Source: Dryococelus australis
Lineage: Eukaryota > Arthropoda > Insecta > Phasmatodea > Phasmatidae
DNA length: 64,000 bases
Direction of reading: 5' to 3'
Assembly (NCBI GenBank): GCA_029891345.1
Contig: CM056993.1
Coordinates: forward strand, 109,111,800 to 109,175,799
Shown in pieces: positions 1 to 11,789 of the stretch. The notes beneath the pieces were generated by a model. It worked only from the letters and a program-made list of their open reading frames with translations. It did not search any database and had not been told where the DNA came from. Position numbers and translations under genes: made by a program. The stretch's first letter is position 1. Every line of letters begins with the position of its first letter.

Positions 1-317
1 GCCTGTCTTTTACGACTCTATTCCACAGCTAGTTGAACATCAAAATACTAGTTGATAACCACGTCGTGATTGGATGATGTGTCACGCTTCCTAGATGTGT
101 CTGCTCACGAATCACGGACGTTCGGTATCGGAGCAACTTAATTCTCATTGGCCCAGTCAGATAACAAAAGTTTTCTCACGGATACAATCGGCCGTTCGGC
201 GAATGACCAAAATCAGGAAAATTAAATATTGTGATAAATTTTAAATGCGAGTTATTTAGTTCAGTCATTCTATCTGTATTGCTGTGTAAGTTCAACAGCT
301 AGTTGGGTAAGAAGGTT

Positions 318-320
<3 letters not shown>
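1..320. other. No recognised feature
   Basis: AT-rich unique-looking sequence with no coding similarity, tRNA-like box or inverted repeat that I could see. It ends at the microsatellite. Confidence 0.5.

Positions 321-404
<84 letters not shown>
321..404. repeat. (AT)n microsatellite passing into (AC)n
   Basis: About 74 bases of uninterrupted AT dinucleotide followed by a short (AC) run. This is a simple repeat and is likely to vary in length between individuals. Confidence 0.98.
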
Positions 405-1600
405 GCTGTAAAAACCCAGATCCATGGCAGGGGCGAGGGTCGCTCTCAAATGCTGAATGTCTGAACTTAAGTAGTTACTTCACTTACTCATCCTGAATGT
501 ATATAATTTCCCTGTTCGGTTCTGTACAATAAATAAAGATTCCCTGTGACGGGATATGGGTAGGGAATTCTCAGACTAGGTGGTTTTCTCCCTGGATCTG
601 CTCCTGGCCGTATATTGAAGGTTTTCTTGAACACCGACCTCGCGAGCCAAGTAGAAACACGTTAGAGCTCAATATAGAATATCTGCTGAGTAACCGACAA
701 GACGGATGTCTGCATGAGATCAGCACATACAAATCCTGTAAGGTCAGGGAATATCGCTAAGAAGATATGAGGAGGAGAGAGTAGGGGGAGTTCTATAAAA
801 ACAAGAAACCCGACAGGATAGGTCAAACGTCACACTGATTCACAACAAAACTAAGACGAAAGAATTCCATTTCAATGTTGCCACGAACACTTTTTTAGAG
901 GGGTTTTATTGGGGAGATATCATATAAAGATTGTTTCGGTTTTACAGAAATATAGTTTACAAAAGAACGTAAAATTTGTGTGGCTAAATTAAAACGCAAA
1001 TATTGGTGAGAGTTCAACATCTCTTGTTTAAAGCCTTGGATGGCCTCTACACGATGATTTCCTATTTAGCGACGAGGGCTTAGGAGGTAAATCTGGTACT
1101 TTCTTGGATTAATATATTTTTCTTCGGTGATTACACTCCAGGATTTTTATTTCCTGGCCATTTTCTTATGATGTACTGCCGTTTCGCTCACTCGTTCGCC
1201 CTCCGTACTCGCTCCACGCGGCTCTTTAGTTGCTGCGCGTTATGTGACATATGACATGGCTCTCATTGGAAGCAGTCTTAAGTCTTTATTGAAGCTCATA
1301 TCCTAGAAACATTTGGACAAACTTTCATAACTGAAAGTAGGGAAAAGCATTGAATATTCACAGTGCATCTGAGAAACTACTCCAAGTCAGCCGTACATCC
1401 AAAATCAGTAATGGATAATCAAGAGCTTCACACGGTGATGCGCGAATTGTCAGCAGTTGCGGGCTGAGTTAGGCAGAGTATGTTCTATAAACTGAATTAT
1501 ATTTATATTAAAGTACTCAAAACCTATCGGAATAAAATTGGGAGGGCCTACTTCGCGTAAGAAATACTCGAATCAAGAACTGGAAATGTTGCATAATCAA
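405..1600. other. No recognised feature
   Basis: About 1.2 kb without a supported gene. Reading frames are short and show no family motif, and no pair of terminal repeats was found. Confidence 0.4.
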
Positions 1601-1603
1601 GGA

Positions 1604-2156
1604 TTAAAGCAAATTATTTGGATTAAGAGCGGGATGGACCCTCGTGGGAACCCCACGTCCAAGGTCAAGAAGCGAGGGAACGATACGGGCGACACGAACA
1701 CGCACGCCTAGTGCCTCATCGCTCTTACGCGCAAGGCGTGCAGTATTTCCACCGTAACACTGTACTGTGCAAACTAGATTTTTATTTGCCGGGATACGTG
1801 TATTCACACGAACAAATATTTCACAAAAAACACGCTGGTCCGTCCCACTCTTAAGTTCACGGAATATGGACAATACAGACACTGTCCAACTAATATAATA
1901 CTTGCCAAGGGCTCTCTAAGCCGTGGTAACACGCCCGTGGTTTCCCGGTCATCCCTGAATTGCGACGCGGAAGAAAAATAATTCTAAGATGAAGCGTCGC
2001 CGGAGTGCAATGATGGGGTGGACGGCAGTACCCCAAGAAAACCCGATGGGCCGAAGTCAACGTCCGCCACGTTCGCCACTTGTCGAAATCCGGACTTGAC
2101 CTCGCCCAGAATCGGACCCGTGGCATCTTAGCTGGAGGTCGGTGCACTAAAACCAT
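1604..2156 (-). other. GC-richer block with two adjacent short minus-strand frames, possible repeat remnant
   Basis: This block is clearly richer in G+C than its flanks. It holds two consecutive minus-strand open frames, of 92 codons (1604-1882) and 88 codons (1890-2156). The upper one contains an internal stretch rich in R and L (GGNTARLARKSDEAL). Neither matches a family I can name. The composition and the stacked frames suggest a remnant of a dispersed repeat rather than a host exon, because I see no convincing splice sites at the ends. Function unknown. Confidence 0.25.
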
Positions 2157-2226
2157 TCGAACACTAATCTCACCCGCACTGCATAGCTGGGTGCAAACCG
2201 ATGCGTCGCTAAGCTGTTCATGTAAA

Positions 2227-2651
2227 GGCTGTTCACAATAAAGTAAGAACTTTTTAAATCAACCTTAGAAAAAAGTCACTATCCATACCTGCATAAGTAT
2301 GTTTTAACGGGCCAACTGAGTAACATGCACCCAGTAAAGTTGGTAACGACGAATGGAAAGTAGTTCCATATCTTAACGTCGAATAAAAAGTTTCAGGTAA
2401 CCATTTGTGATAACTAAAATTATTTCTTTCATTTCGTTTTTTTTTTAACGCATCGAAGTGTAAAAATTAGCACGTTTACAAAACATTTTCTTTTGTAATA
2501 ACTTCGCAGATGCACTTGACGGACGCATGAATAAAGTGACGAGGCCCATGGTAATGTTAATTTTGCATAAGGCGGAAGAATACACAGTGTGCACACAAGT
2601 ATATCTTAAGCAGGGCTTTCAAATGTGCTAATTTTACCGTGAACAGCCTAT
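2227..2651 (+). mobile_element. MITE family A, copy 1
   Basis: Starts GGCTGTTCACAATAAAGT and ends in the inverse complement (TTTTACCGTGAACAGCC), giving terminal inverted repeats of about 30 bases. The interior carries the family-A landmark TTAACGTCGAATAAAAAGT and the segment AATAAAGTGACGAGGCCCA. It is non-coding and about 425 bp long. The superfamily is unknown because no autonomous relative is in the window. Confidence 0.85.
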
Positions 2652-4134
2652 AGCTACACTTTTATAAATGAATGCAAACAAAAGAAAATCCTAACATCAT
2701 AAACACTCTTTTAAATGCTTTCAACAGTTACTGACAATACTATTGCGTATTTCTCAATTCTAATAGTATTTATTTTAATTCTTATTGCAATAGTATATAA
2801 TATGGATTTTTTGCTTGGCTTTTTAATTATTTCAACGAATGTAGAAGATCCCTCCCCCAAGTTTAGCCACCTCAAACCTCACTGTTTACTTACTTCACAG
2901 CTGTAAATTGGAGCGAAACACAGGAGGAACGTCGTTATGTACTTCCACTGCCCCTCGGTTTTCCCTGCCCTCTATAAGCTCGTCAGTAGTAACGGGACTC
3001 ATTTCGCAATAACAGGAGTAACATTAAGGTCATTGGTGCATGGTGAAAACCACCAGATATCGGAATAACGTTATAGGCCCTATTCAAATGGCATAAATGC
3101 TAAAGTGTACCAGTGCCTCTTGAAGCCCAGGCAGTGAGTAACGAGGACGGAAGCTCATTAGATCCGGGTACATTCATAACACAATGTTAGGGACTTGAGA
3201 GATTCGCCCACACTATAGTAAAGTCCAATATAGAACATGTGTTTGATGCCACATCATAACTAAACAAAAAGCCAATAATATTAAAAACACCGTTTAATAG
3301 GTTGGCCTATTTCAGGAACCCCTTTTTTTAACAGTAGGTAATTATAATTACAAGCATAAAATAAACCAGCTTTTTAAGACGGAATTGTAATTAACCCAAC
3401 AAATGCATTAAAAAATTAGTTCCTATATGTTTTAAGCCATTACTAACACTTAGCACTTTAATTATTGACAACGAATAGCGTTTTTTGTTCTATACTTTCA
3501 TATATGTAGTGGACAAAATGTTTGGATATTCTCTTAAACATAAATAAAAATAACGAATTATAAAATATATAAAATACATATCATATCATACAACTTGAAA
3601 TGTATAAAAACGTGTAATGTGCAATTATCAATCAATTTTAAACTTAAAAATTCAGAATGCATCAGTACCTTCAAGGTTGATTTAGAAAGTACTACCAGAA
3701 GTCGTGTGCCTTGACTCCAACTCTTAACCTTTGTAACGAGTGCACATTCCGTAGTGGTCGTGGCAAGGAGTTTATTTAAGGGTTTCAGCAACACGTTAAT
3801 TGAATAATTGATTAACTAATAGAAGGAAAAGGTTTAAATTTCACATTTTTATGGCTATCGTCTCGAAGCCACAAGCTCCTTCCGCTCTTTAATAACTTAA
3901 GTACGAATAAGCTGCGCAGTTTCTACCCTATTAGGCTTTCCAGTTTCATGAAGCTAATTTTGCACAGATTTATTCCATCTGACGTAAATATAAAACACTG
4001 AGTTTTAAAAAATAACCATGCATTACGCATTCATCTATAATTGTGTACCTCCTCAGCAACTTAACGCAGATGATAAGAAATTTTCTTCATTCCTTTCTTT
4101 TAAATAATTGTATTATTCGAGCTATAAGACTTAC
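2652..4134. other. No recognised exon; presumed intron 2 of the minus-strand CRAL-TRIO gene
   Basis: This 1.5 kb follows the splice donor at 4131-4134 on the minus strand. I looked for the next CRAL-TRIO exon in all minus-strand frames and found none, so it probably lies beyond the left edge. Confidence 0.5.
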
Positions 4135-4291
4135 CATATTTCCATAATGCCCTTTATATCCTGTCCATTAACATCCCTGTTACTGAACAGCTCTGGCGTA
4201 AGTGTCCTGAAGGTGTAGCAGGACTCGATCATATGCTTGGCCTTCTCCAGGTTGTCGTCGGAGGCATGCAGGTACAGGTGTATGTGCTCGT
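4135..4291 (-). CDS. CRAL-TRIO domain lipid-transfer protein, second coding exon (partial gene)
   Basis: This exon encodes 51 whole codons plus split codons at both ends. The translation (EHIHLYLHASDDNLEKAKHM, then ESCYTFRTLTPELFSNRDV) matches the CRAL-TRIO N-terminal helical domain of insect alpha-tocopherol-transfer-protein-like carriers, which bind small hydrophobic ligands in the cytosol. The familiar motif is 'LHLHxxxxxxExAKxxIxxxYTxRTxxPEFFSNRD'. A strong minus-strand acceptor (TTTTCTCTCTTGTTCCAG) ends at 4292, and a donor (GTAAGT) follows the last base at 4135. The exon opens with two bases of a codon, which fits the single base left by the exon at 27142-27304. The joined codon is Asp. 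It is intact, with no stop. The lipid-binding CRAL-TRIO domain itself is not in the window. Ligand unknown. Confidence 0.88.
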
Positions 4292-4404
4292 CTGGAACAA
4301 GAGAGAAAAGGTCCTGAACAATCACACCTTGTACACTATCTACCAAAAAGTAATTGGGCACTCGTGAAGATAGGTAATTCATTACGTCAGTTGACTTGTT
4401 TTTC

Positions 4405-4839
4405 ACGGCCTTCGGCGTAGGACTACTGGTGTTTGTTCGTGGTAGCATGAACAGAGAGGCCTATTCTAACATTCTGGATAATGAAATGTTCCCAACATTG
4501 TGGCGTTTTTACGGAATGGACCCGTGTTACTTCCAGAATGACAATGCCAAGTGCCATGTTTCAAGGGCTACTATGCAGTGGTACGCCGACAACATTGTTC
4601 GCCTATTGGAATGGCCCGCTCAGAGCCCCGACCTCAACCCTCTAGAACATATTTGGGACGAATTGGATAGCCGGGTGAGGACTCGTTAGGCGCGGCTAAA
4701 ATCCATTGCTCAACTCATGGAATGGTTGCAAGAGGAATGGCGACAAATCCCCATGGATGTCCTGCAAACACTCGTAGAGAGCATGCCAGACAGGGTGGCT
4801 GCTGTTCTAGCCGCAAGAGGTGACCCTACGAAATTCTAA
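4405..4839 (+). pseudogene. Tc1-family transposase, C-terminal fragment
   Basis: The frame reads GLLVFVRGSMNREAY, FQNDNAKCHVSRATM, WPAQSPDLNPLEHIWDELD and ends at a TAA at 4837-4839. The second catalytic Asp (in NDNA) and the Glu (in NPLEH) are separated by 34 residues, which is the D34E spacing of Tc1 transposases. An in-frame TAG at 4687-4689 interrupts it about 50 codons before the natural end. The N-terminal DNA-binding half and the first catalytic Asp are absent. It sits about 115 bp upstream, in gene sense, of the CRAL-TRIO exon acceptor, so it is a dead insertion in that intron. Confidence 0.92.
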
Positions 4840-5552
4840 CGGTGTGGCAACCACCAAGCAAACATTGTGGACAGGTGACCAATTACTTTTTGGTAGTTTG
4901 ACTATCCCGTATATTATTACGTAGGTAATATTATTAGATACTTTTAAATCTGACTACAAAACTTTGAAAACAAATTTATTGTGTGCTTTTCAGCATTTTC
5001 CGTACCTATAGGATCAGAGGCAATACATTTTTACGTACTCCCTAAGCCGAATCAGAGTACAGTTAAAGCATCAGTCTAAATGTAATAATCTTCGTGAATC
5101 AAGAAAATAATATTACGTTTCCCAATAAAATTTATAAATTTGAAATAAAAGCTTAGCTAAGAAGGCCTCCTGCGCCGCTAATGGGCTTGTGCGTAAAATC
5201 CAAGGGGGTGTGGTAAAATATTCTTATTTTCAAGGTGGACCCCCACGGGAAAATTATCCTCTGATACACGGAAACTTACTGCCGAAGAGTTAGTTTTTGT
5301 GCAGCAAAAGCAGCTGATGATTTCCAGAAGCTATCATCACTGGAGCAAGCTCCTCAGCGCAGGTGGTACAAGCCCCTGAAAAAGAAAAAAGGGGAAGGGC
5401 GCCTCATGTCCACCCAGTTGTATTGCATTTGTATGTGGCGGGTAAAGAGAAGCTAATCCTATCCCCATTCCACAACCAAAAAATGTAAGCATGAGCTAAG
5501 CTCGCAGCTGTGTGACTTTTCCAGCATGCCACGTGCAGTAAGCTTTTTACGT
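4840..5552. other. No recognised feature
   Basis: AT-rich intronic sequence. I looked for a right-hand terminal repeat of the Tc1 copy and could not identify one. Confidence 0.4.
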
Positions 5553-5740
5553 ATTATGCCAGGTTCACGTGTAAGCCCATCACGCCGAACAAGCAGAGCG
5601 GAAAACCAGAACAGCCAATCAGAAGCCGTCCTCGGATTCTGAGAGACTCGCGCGGAAACCGAGGACGGTTTTTGATTGGCTCTTCTAGTTTTCCGTCCTG
5701 TCTGCGCGGCGTGATAGGCGTACATGTGAACCAGGCTTAA
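5553..5740. mobile_element. Foldback MITE, nearly complete hairpin
   Basis: The left arm (5553-5637) and right arm (about 5659-5740) are inverse complements over roughly 80 bases. Matching blocks are CCAGGTTCACGTGTA with TACATGTGAACCAGG, AGCCAATCAGAAGCCGTCCT with AGGACGGTTTTTGATTGGCT, and CACGCCG with CGGCGTG. The spacer is only about 20 bases. It is non-coding, and an RNA from it would fold into a long stem. Confidence 0.85.
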
Positions 5741-6624
5741 AGGTGGGTTTACGATTAAGGGCTGAATAATTAAGAATTGTACTCAATGACTCAATAAGCA
5801 CACGGGAAACGAACAATAAGAAAAATTGCAGTTTATGAATGAATTAGCGACCGTTAAGTCTAGCCAATCAGAATCGTAGGAGACGAAAGCAACCGGCATA
5901 ACCTGGAAATATGGATTAGAGTGAAGATTATTTACATAATATTTGTGGTTACTGCTTGTGTAATCGTTTTGAAAAATTCGTGATATCTTATACAAGGGGA
6001 AACCGATGCTAACGTTGGACATTTACATCAATAAATCTGAGAAGGTTAATTAAAGCGAATTCAATAACCTCTTCCAAGAAAGAAAACATCACGAACAGTT
6101 CTTTAAATTAAGAGGACACTATCTCTAGATTAAAATAGTTACTTTCATACGATATAACAATATGACATAACCTAAATACAAGTTGTAAATACCATTTCCA
6201 GCCAAAAACAAATGCCACTGGGCTCTGATAGGCTACTTCGTCTTGACTTGTACTTACGATATAAAATATAACGATATTTTCGCACACGACCCGTCAAGAC
6301 CCGCACACGACAGTCATAAACTAATACCCTTGACTACATTGATTCTGTTAAGTCAATTGCAAACCCACCTTTACAGACCAAGTAGTATAATGTCTAGCCC
6401 AGTGCTGCCAACATTTAGAAAAAAATTATACTATATCATAAGAAAAAATCCACCAGAATCCACTAAATTACGAAAATCTACGTAATTATATTTCACATAA
6501 TGACAACAATACCTGTACTTTAATTCACCTTAAAATCATAGTTTTTTTAATGCGTTTCTTTTAACACGGTTAAATTTTTATAAATGTTCTTATTACGTAA
6601 TTGTAGTTATGACAAAGCTATCAG
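5741..6624. other. No recognised feature
   Basis: Nothing coding or repeated was recognised in this AT-rich stretch. Confidence 0.4.
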
Positions 6625-6848
6625 CTACAGTAAAGTGAGCACTTTTGAAATCCCCCTAATTTGGGATAATAGTCAATAAATATATTTCATTTTAGCCCTA
6701 TACGTCAACTTCAGAGAGTGGCGGAAAACACATGCTGCGTTTATTACCCACATGAAAATATTTATTAATAATGGTGATTAAAGGATAAAAAATGGCCGAA
6801 AGAAAAAATGACTAGGGCCTCAAAAGTGCTCACTTTATCGTGAATGGC
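6625..6848 (-). mobile_element. MITE family B, copy 1 (inverse orientation)
   Basis: Both ends carry the shared terminus (CAGTAAAGTGAGCACTTTTG at the left, CAAAAGTGCTCACTTTATCG at the right). The interior (AAAAATGGCCGAAAGAAAAA, GTTTATTACCCACATG) is the inverse complement of the copy at 53530-53764. It is about 224 bp and non-coding. Confidence 0.85.
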
Positions 6849-9368
6849 ATCTACCATGAAACGCAAAGCAAGGACAGTGTAAGAGACCATATACATCAAT
6901 TCTGCGCAATAGGTTTGAATAGAAATTCACCATATCAGGTGAAGAAGCTATTGAGTTGGCAAGAACGGTCAAGACTCGCGCTCAAGCAGCCATCTACCAT
7001 GTATCGGAGAAAATGCAGACCCGTAGCGCATGGCAGCAGCAGAGTGCCGGCAGTACAGTGCAGCCATATAACTATAAAGAAGGGATCACACGATGCAAGA
7101 TGCATTTCGCGCAAGATTTCGTATGAGAATGCGAACTAAATTGCATGCGAAGCGAGTTCACACGCAGATAAATAAGATGACTACTGTCTCGCATTAAAAT
7201 TAGTTGATAGCGCTGGTGAGTACCAAACAGCCAAGGTAACATAATACAAAATATGAAGTTGCTTACCAACAAGCGCAGCTATGTGTACGTAACAGTGATA
7301 CTTTAAAAACAATTTCCAAACCTCTTATAAAAACTAAGGCATTATTCGTATCTCGCTTTGCTCCTAAAGTAAATGAACTGGATATAACAAAATGTAATAT
7401 TAACGAATTGAACCACGAGCCTCGGACAATTACAAGTGACAAAACTACGAACGAATTAAGAATGTATTCTACTTTCCATGTGTCAGTTGCCGAACAAGAC
7501 TATGAGTGCATTAAAATGGAGATTACTTATTTTCTCCTGATATTGAAAAGCAAATATTTGTAGTAATTTAATGCATTATTAAAGTAATAAATACGTTGTT
7601 TTGCTAGTTTCACTTGTTCCATTTCTTCTCGTCATTAAGGCTGCTGGGTACGACGGAGCGAACTGCCAAGCTAGCTGTACATTTGTGTATTTCCTTGCAT
7701 GGTTGTTAGGCCCATCTTCCACTATGAGTCCAAGGGCGGGCTGTGTGACACACACTACGCGCGTGTGAGATAATGGTGCAAGGTGCGAGAGAAAGTGTCA
7801 CTGTCGATAATGGACTCTTTCCTTACACAACAATTCAGTTGTAGCGGAGACCGCATGCCCTGCAAACTTAGAATTCCAAGATGTTTCAGTGATGAACTAA
7901 ACATTTAGTTTTTATGTAGAATGCCACAGAAAAAAAGTTGGTGATTTTCTAAATAAAATACAAGTCTACGTTTAAAACCTTCTGCCAGAAGAGCGTCGAA
8001 AAAGAAAATTGCACGTGCTTTGTGAAAAAAAGAAGGCAACAGGAAATTCAGTAATTACACTGTTAAAATATTTGTGTTCTATAACACGTGGCCTGGTTTG
8101 TATTATTAATTGTTGGCAATGTAAGCAAGGTAAATAAGAGATCGTATGAGCGAGTGAATAAATTATTTAGTGAACTAGATCTGATGGTCTAAGCGAGTGT
8201 AAGTAGCGCGCATAGCGAGACAGCTCGTACAGCTCGAGTCATATGCGAGATGGCTGTCCTTATATGTAACCACCCAAGGGTTGCTGATATGCTTACATCA
8301 TCTTCACAAAAGGAAAGTGGCAAGTGGGTGTAAACGAGATTTATTCTATCACATTGTCATGCATAAGAGAAAGATTCTTGAATCTTGAGCACTACAGTGA
8401 ATTACAGACCGCACTCACATCAGCCTGCTGCTATTTTTTATTCATGTTGTACTTAGATTTTTACTGTAGTTAAGTCATCGAAATGATAAAACCAAAACAG
8501 GATGCAACAAAAGACGAATCGAGTAAAAAGTGTTTAATGTTTAACACCCTTCAACACAGTCACATTGAAAAACGTAGAACTGGCACATTATAACTTGTGA
8601 GTGAAAAGCTGTTAGTCATGTTATGTGTACCTTGGCTCTTTCCATCTGTTAGACCCACGTCTACCTACTCATTTACCTTGGAAACTTTACTGTTTAACTT
8701 ACAATATTGTTTTGCTACATCACAGATAATGTATAAGTACGTTCTGCATGGATGGCGATTAAATGTTTTCATAATTAAATTATCGCTATGTTCACTCTTA
8801 ATTAGAAGCAGCGGACTTTCAACTAATTCGGTAACTTTGCTGCCGAATCTCTTGTTTTGTAGATTCTGACTGATGAAAAAGTGATAAAACAACAGATTCG
8901 GCATAAGACAACATTAGTTCGTATATGACACAAAAAAAGTTCAATTTCGACTAATGAATCCATCATATGAAAACTATATATTTATTCTGTAATAAAAATG
9001 ATATTACACATCAATAACCATTTCACATTAGCTTAGTATATATTGTATTAGTTTGCCACCATTTCCGAAGTAAACTTTCTACTAATTGTTGTTTGATCGT
9101 GTATTTTATGTGATTTATGTATTTTGGCAACTTATACTTTCATGTAGAGTATGTAAATTTGTGTATGTATTCATTCCTATTCCTCGGTTGTTGTGTGATA
9201 TTTGGTTTGTAGTAGTTTTCATTTTCACTCTATTCCTCTCTATGAAGTTAATGTAAATTTAAAAAGTGTCACTTAATTATAAACACTTATTTCTGAAAGC
9301 GATGGGCAAAATTTATCCACAACGCAAGTTAACAATAATAATTGCATTAAAATCTTTTCTGAACTTCG
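6849..9368. other. No recognised feature
   Basis: About 2.5 kb with only short random frames. No transposase, tRNA box or tandem structure was seen. It lies within the presumed large intron of the minus-strand gene. Confidence 0.4.
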
Positions 9369-9440
9369 TTTACCGTGGTCCAGTGGTTAGGATGTTAGTG
9401 TAACGTTTAAAGTGTGATCGGTTCGAGTCTCACAGAATTC
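9369..9440 (+). repeat. tRNA-like remnant, probable SINE head
   Basis: The sequence has an A-box-like part (TGGTCCAGTGGTTAGGA) and, about 35 bases later, a B-box-like part (GGTTCGAGTCT). This is the spacing of an RNA polymerase III promoter. The acceptor ends and the T-stem do not pair well, so it is not a functional tRNA gene. Confidence 0.4.
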
Positions 9441-10759
9441 ACTTATCTAATTTTCGTAAAAATTTTTGTTGATGTTCGGACATATTGTAAAAGCATAATT
9501 ACATTATGTGCAAAATCACATAATATTTTGTACATCTGGTTACACATTTCTTCTTTACTTTTTTAATTTAGTTCACTGAAACAATCAGTAGTTATCTACA
9601 GATTCTTGTTGGATCAGTTTCAACAAATTTAATCTGTGAAATCTCACTTTCAGTCAGTGAATAGCCACTGATTACATTTTATAGTGAACGTTATTAAAAG
9701 GTTTCTATAGTGACAAGAAAGTTATTAGAAATAACTTCCAGCGGTGGAGATTTTTTAACATGCCCAGTAATGTTATATTTTCCTTGCGTAAGTAAATAAA
9801 CAAAAAAATTGAAAGTCATTTTCACCAAGTTTGTTACTGTAAATACAGAAGAAAAATGGTTATACGAGTACTATTATACGCGTACAGAATATTGCATTAA
9901 TTAAGTTAGTTTCTTAAGTTAAGACTAGTATATAACCCTTGTTTAAATTTATTATATAGTTCCTTTTTTGGGAAACAAAAATGTGCAAGTTAATTGGTTA
10001 ACAAAATTATAAATGACAGCTAAACAAAATTACAACACATTTAATTGCCCATGCTCCACCAAAGTGAGTTGCTCATAAATCAACTCTACATTATTTTTGG
10101 TGAAATATGTATGACAGAGTTGCATTGAATTCACTAAAATGTGGTTAGTGTTTTGCATGAAATACGAAATAAAACTAATATATTACTTTCAGGTGCAAAA
10201 CTAATGAGAAACTACCAACTACAGTCTCGCACTTACTAGACCCAAGTAATACAGCGTCGTGTTGTGTTGAGATCTGTCGTGAAGATGATGTATCAGGAAA
10301 AATATCTGTCAGATAACCACATTTGTCAAATATAGCTCATACCAGAAAACATAAATTATGAATCTTAAATGCATAATGGGTATTTTTTCTCTTAATTTTT
10401 GTGCAACCCTGTTAAAATTACTTTCAATGCTCTGCAAGCGGTATATGAAATACCCCAGGAAATCAACGAGGAGCAACACAATGTTAATTTTTGTGCTCTG
10501 TAAGTATTTACAACGAAATATTTTGTAATAAAGAACTATGCTTACATATGATATGTGTTGTGGTAATACAGTTAACACTGAAAGTTATATATTCTAAAAT
10601 AGTTAAAGATAAGCACCTTGCTAATAAATGAAATAGTTAAGTTACACTACTTAAAATAAGTGTCTCGCAAAGTTGTAAGTTTTATAAAGATGCTACGTAA
10701 ATATTCCTAATACACGAATTATTATGTACAATACATGAGATCTGTATTTTAATTTCCAG
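9441..10759. other. Mostly unrecognised; one weak exon candidate at 10193-10313 (+)
   Basis: A good acceptor (TATTACTTTCAG) ends at 10192. It opens a plus-strand frame reading CKTNEKLPTTVSHLLDPSNT and onward to a TAA at about 10313. The opening phase matches the exons of the pseudogene at 10760 and 11218, but I found no donor that leaves the right phase. It may be a decayed first exon of that gene or chance. Confidence 0.25.
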
Positions 10760-11346
10760 TGGCAATGATCCCGACACTACCTCAAATAGTACATTGATAC
10801 CAACTTCAGACATTTGGGAGGAGTGTGCTTTTCAAGAAGCTGGTAGCAGTGTGCAACCGCATTCACTGTAAGTATTTTATCAACATTCTTATGCACCTGT
10901 GTTATTTCTTTACCTTCATGACAGACTCGTAAATAACGTAGGGCTATAATACTTTTAAATCCATGTATTTTCCCCATTGTGACAAACGTAAGGTATTTTG
11001 GAACACTGTTCCACCGACACGACGCCACGTAGAGCAAAGAACTCAAGTTTCACGAACACATTCGTTTGTAATTTAAAAATCATAATAACTTAATCTGTAT
11101 ATTTAATCTTTTACGCTAACCCTAAACGTATTTTTGACATATATAGGCCTATGAATGTTATACAGAATTTAATGCGCATTATTCATTGTTATGCTATGAT
11201 TTAATATTAATTTTCAGGTACGGAGATACCATTTCAATTTACAGTTATCTAGATATGTCTTCAAACAGTCGATTGCGACAAAATTCAAACATTTCGCTAG
11301 AGTGTAATTTTGAAGAAACAGGCTGCAGCACAGTACCACATACCCA
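10760..11346 (+). pseudogene. N-terminal exon pair of the transposase-YqaJ gene, apparently a duplicated exon
   Basis: Two exons are bounded by clean splice signals: 10760-10867 (acceptor AATTTCCAG, donor GTAAGT) and 11218-11346 (acceptor ATTTTCAG, donor GTAAGA). Both start with one base of a codon and end with two, so they are symmetric and can be tandemly duplicated without a frame change. Their peptides look related: SNSTLIPTSDIWEECAFQEA then GSSVQPH in the first, and SNSRLRQNSNISLECNFEET then GCSTVPH in the second. Both are open. No domain is recognised. They precede the transposase half on the same strand and are assigned to it by proximity and phase only. Confidence 0.5.
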
Positions 11347-11789
11347 GTAAGATACTTCAAATTTACATTTTTTTTTGCATCACTATAAATTTAAATTATA
11401 ATTCTAAAATATTTTTCGCGGTGACATAGCAACATTTTTGTAATGCTTCTGAAGACAGACGCAAAAGTGAGAGGTAACAGTACTATTTTATGGTAAATCG
11501 CCATTTTGCTATTCGGCCTTGAACATAGAGGTAGAATACCCTATGAGGGGCTCCACCAGAATGACGCAGCAATCGTATTCATTTGTACTAAAAATTAATG
11601 TCTTGAACTTCTGTTACAGCATCTAATTACCTATGTATTTTGCCTTAGTATAGTTGAAATGCTTTTTGCAACCGAGTTATGAGTACATTATAAAAACTCC
11701 TCTCAGCTTTCCTGAAACCAGTTCTGCCTGATAATATACCGGTACGCAATTAATTTCTTATCTTCTCCCACCGGATTACTGGCGAAATG

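Noticed and set aside
9369..9440. Possible tRNA-Glu gene
   Set aside because: The acceptor and T stems do not pair; best seen as a SINE remnant.
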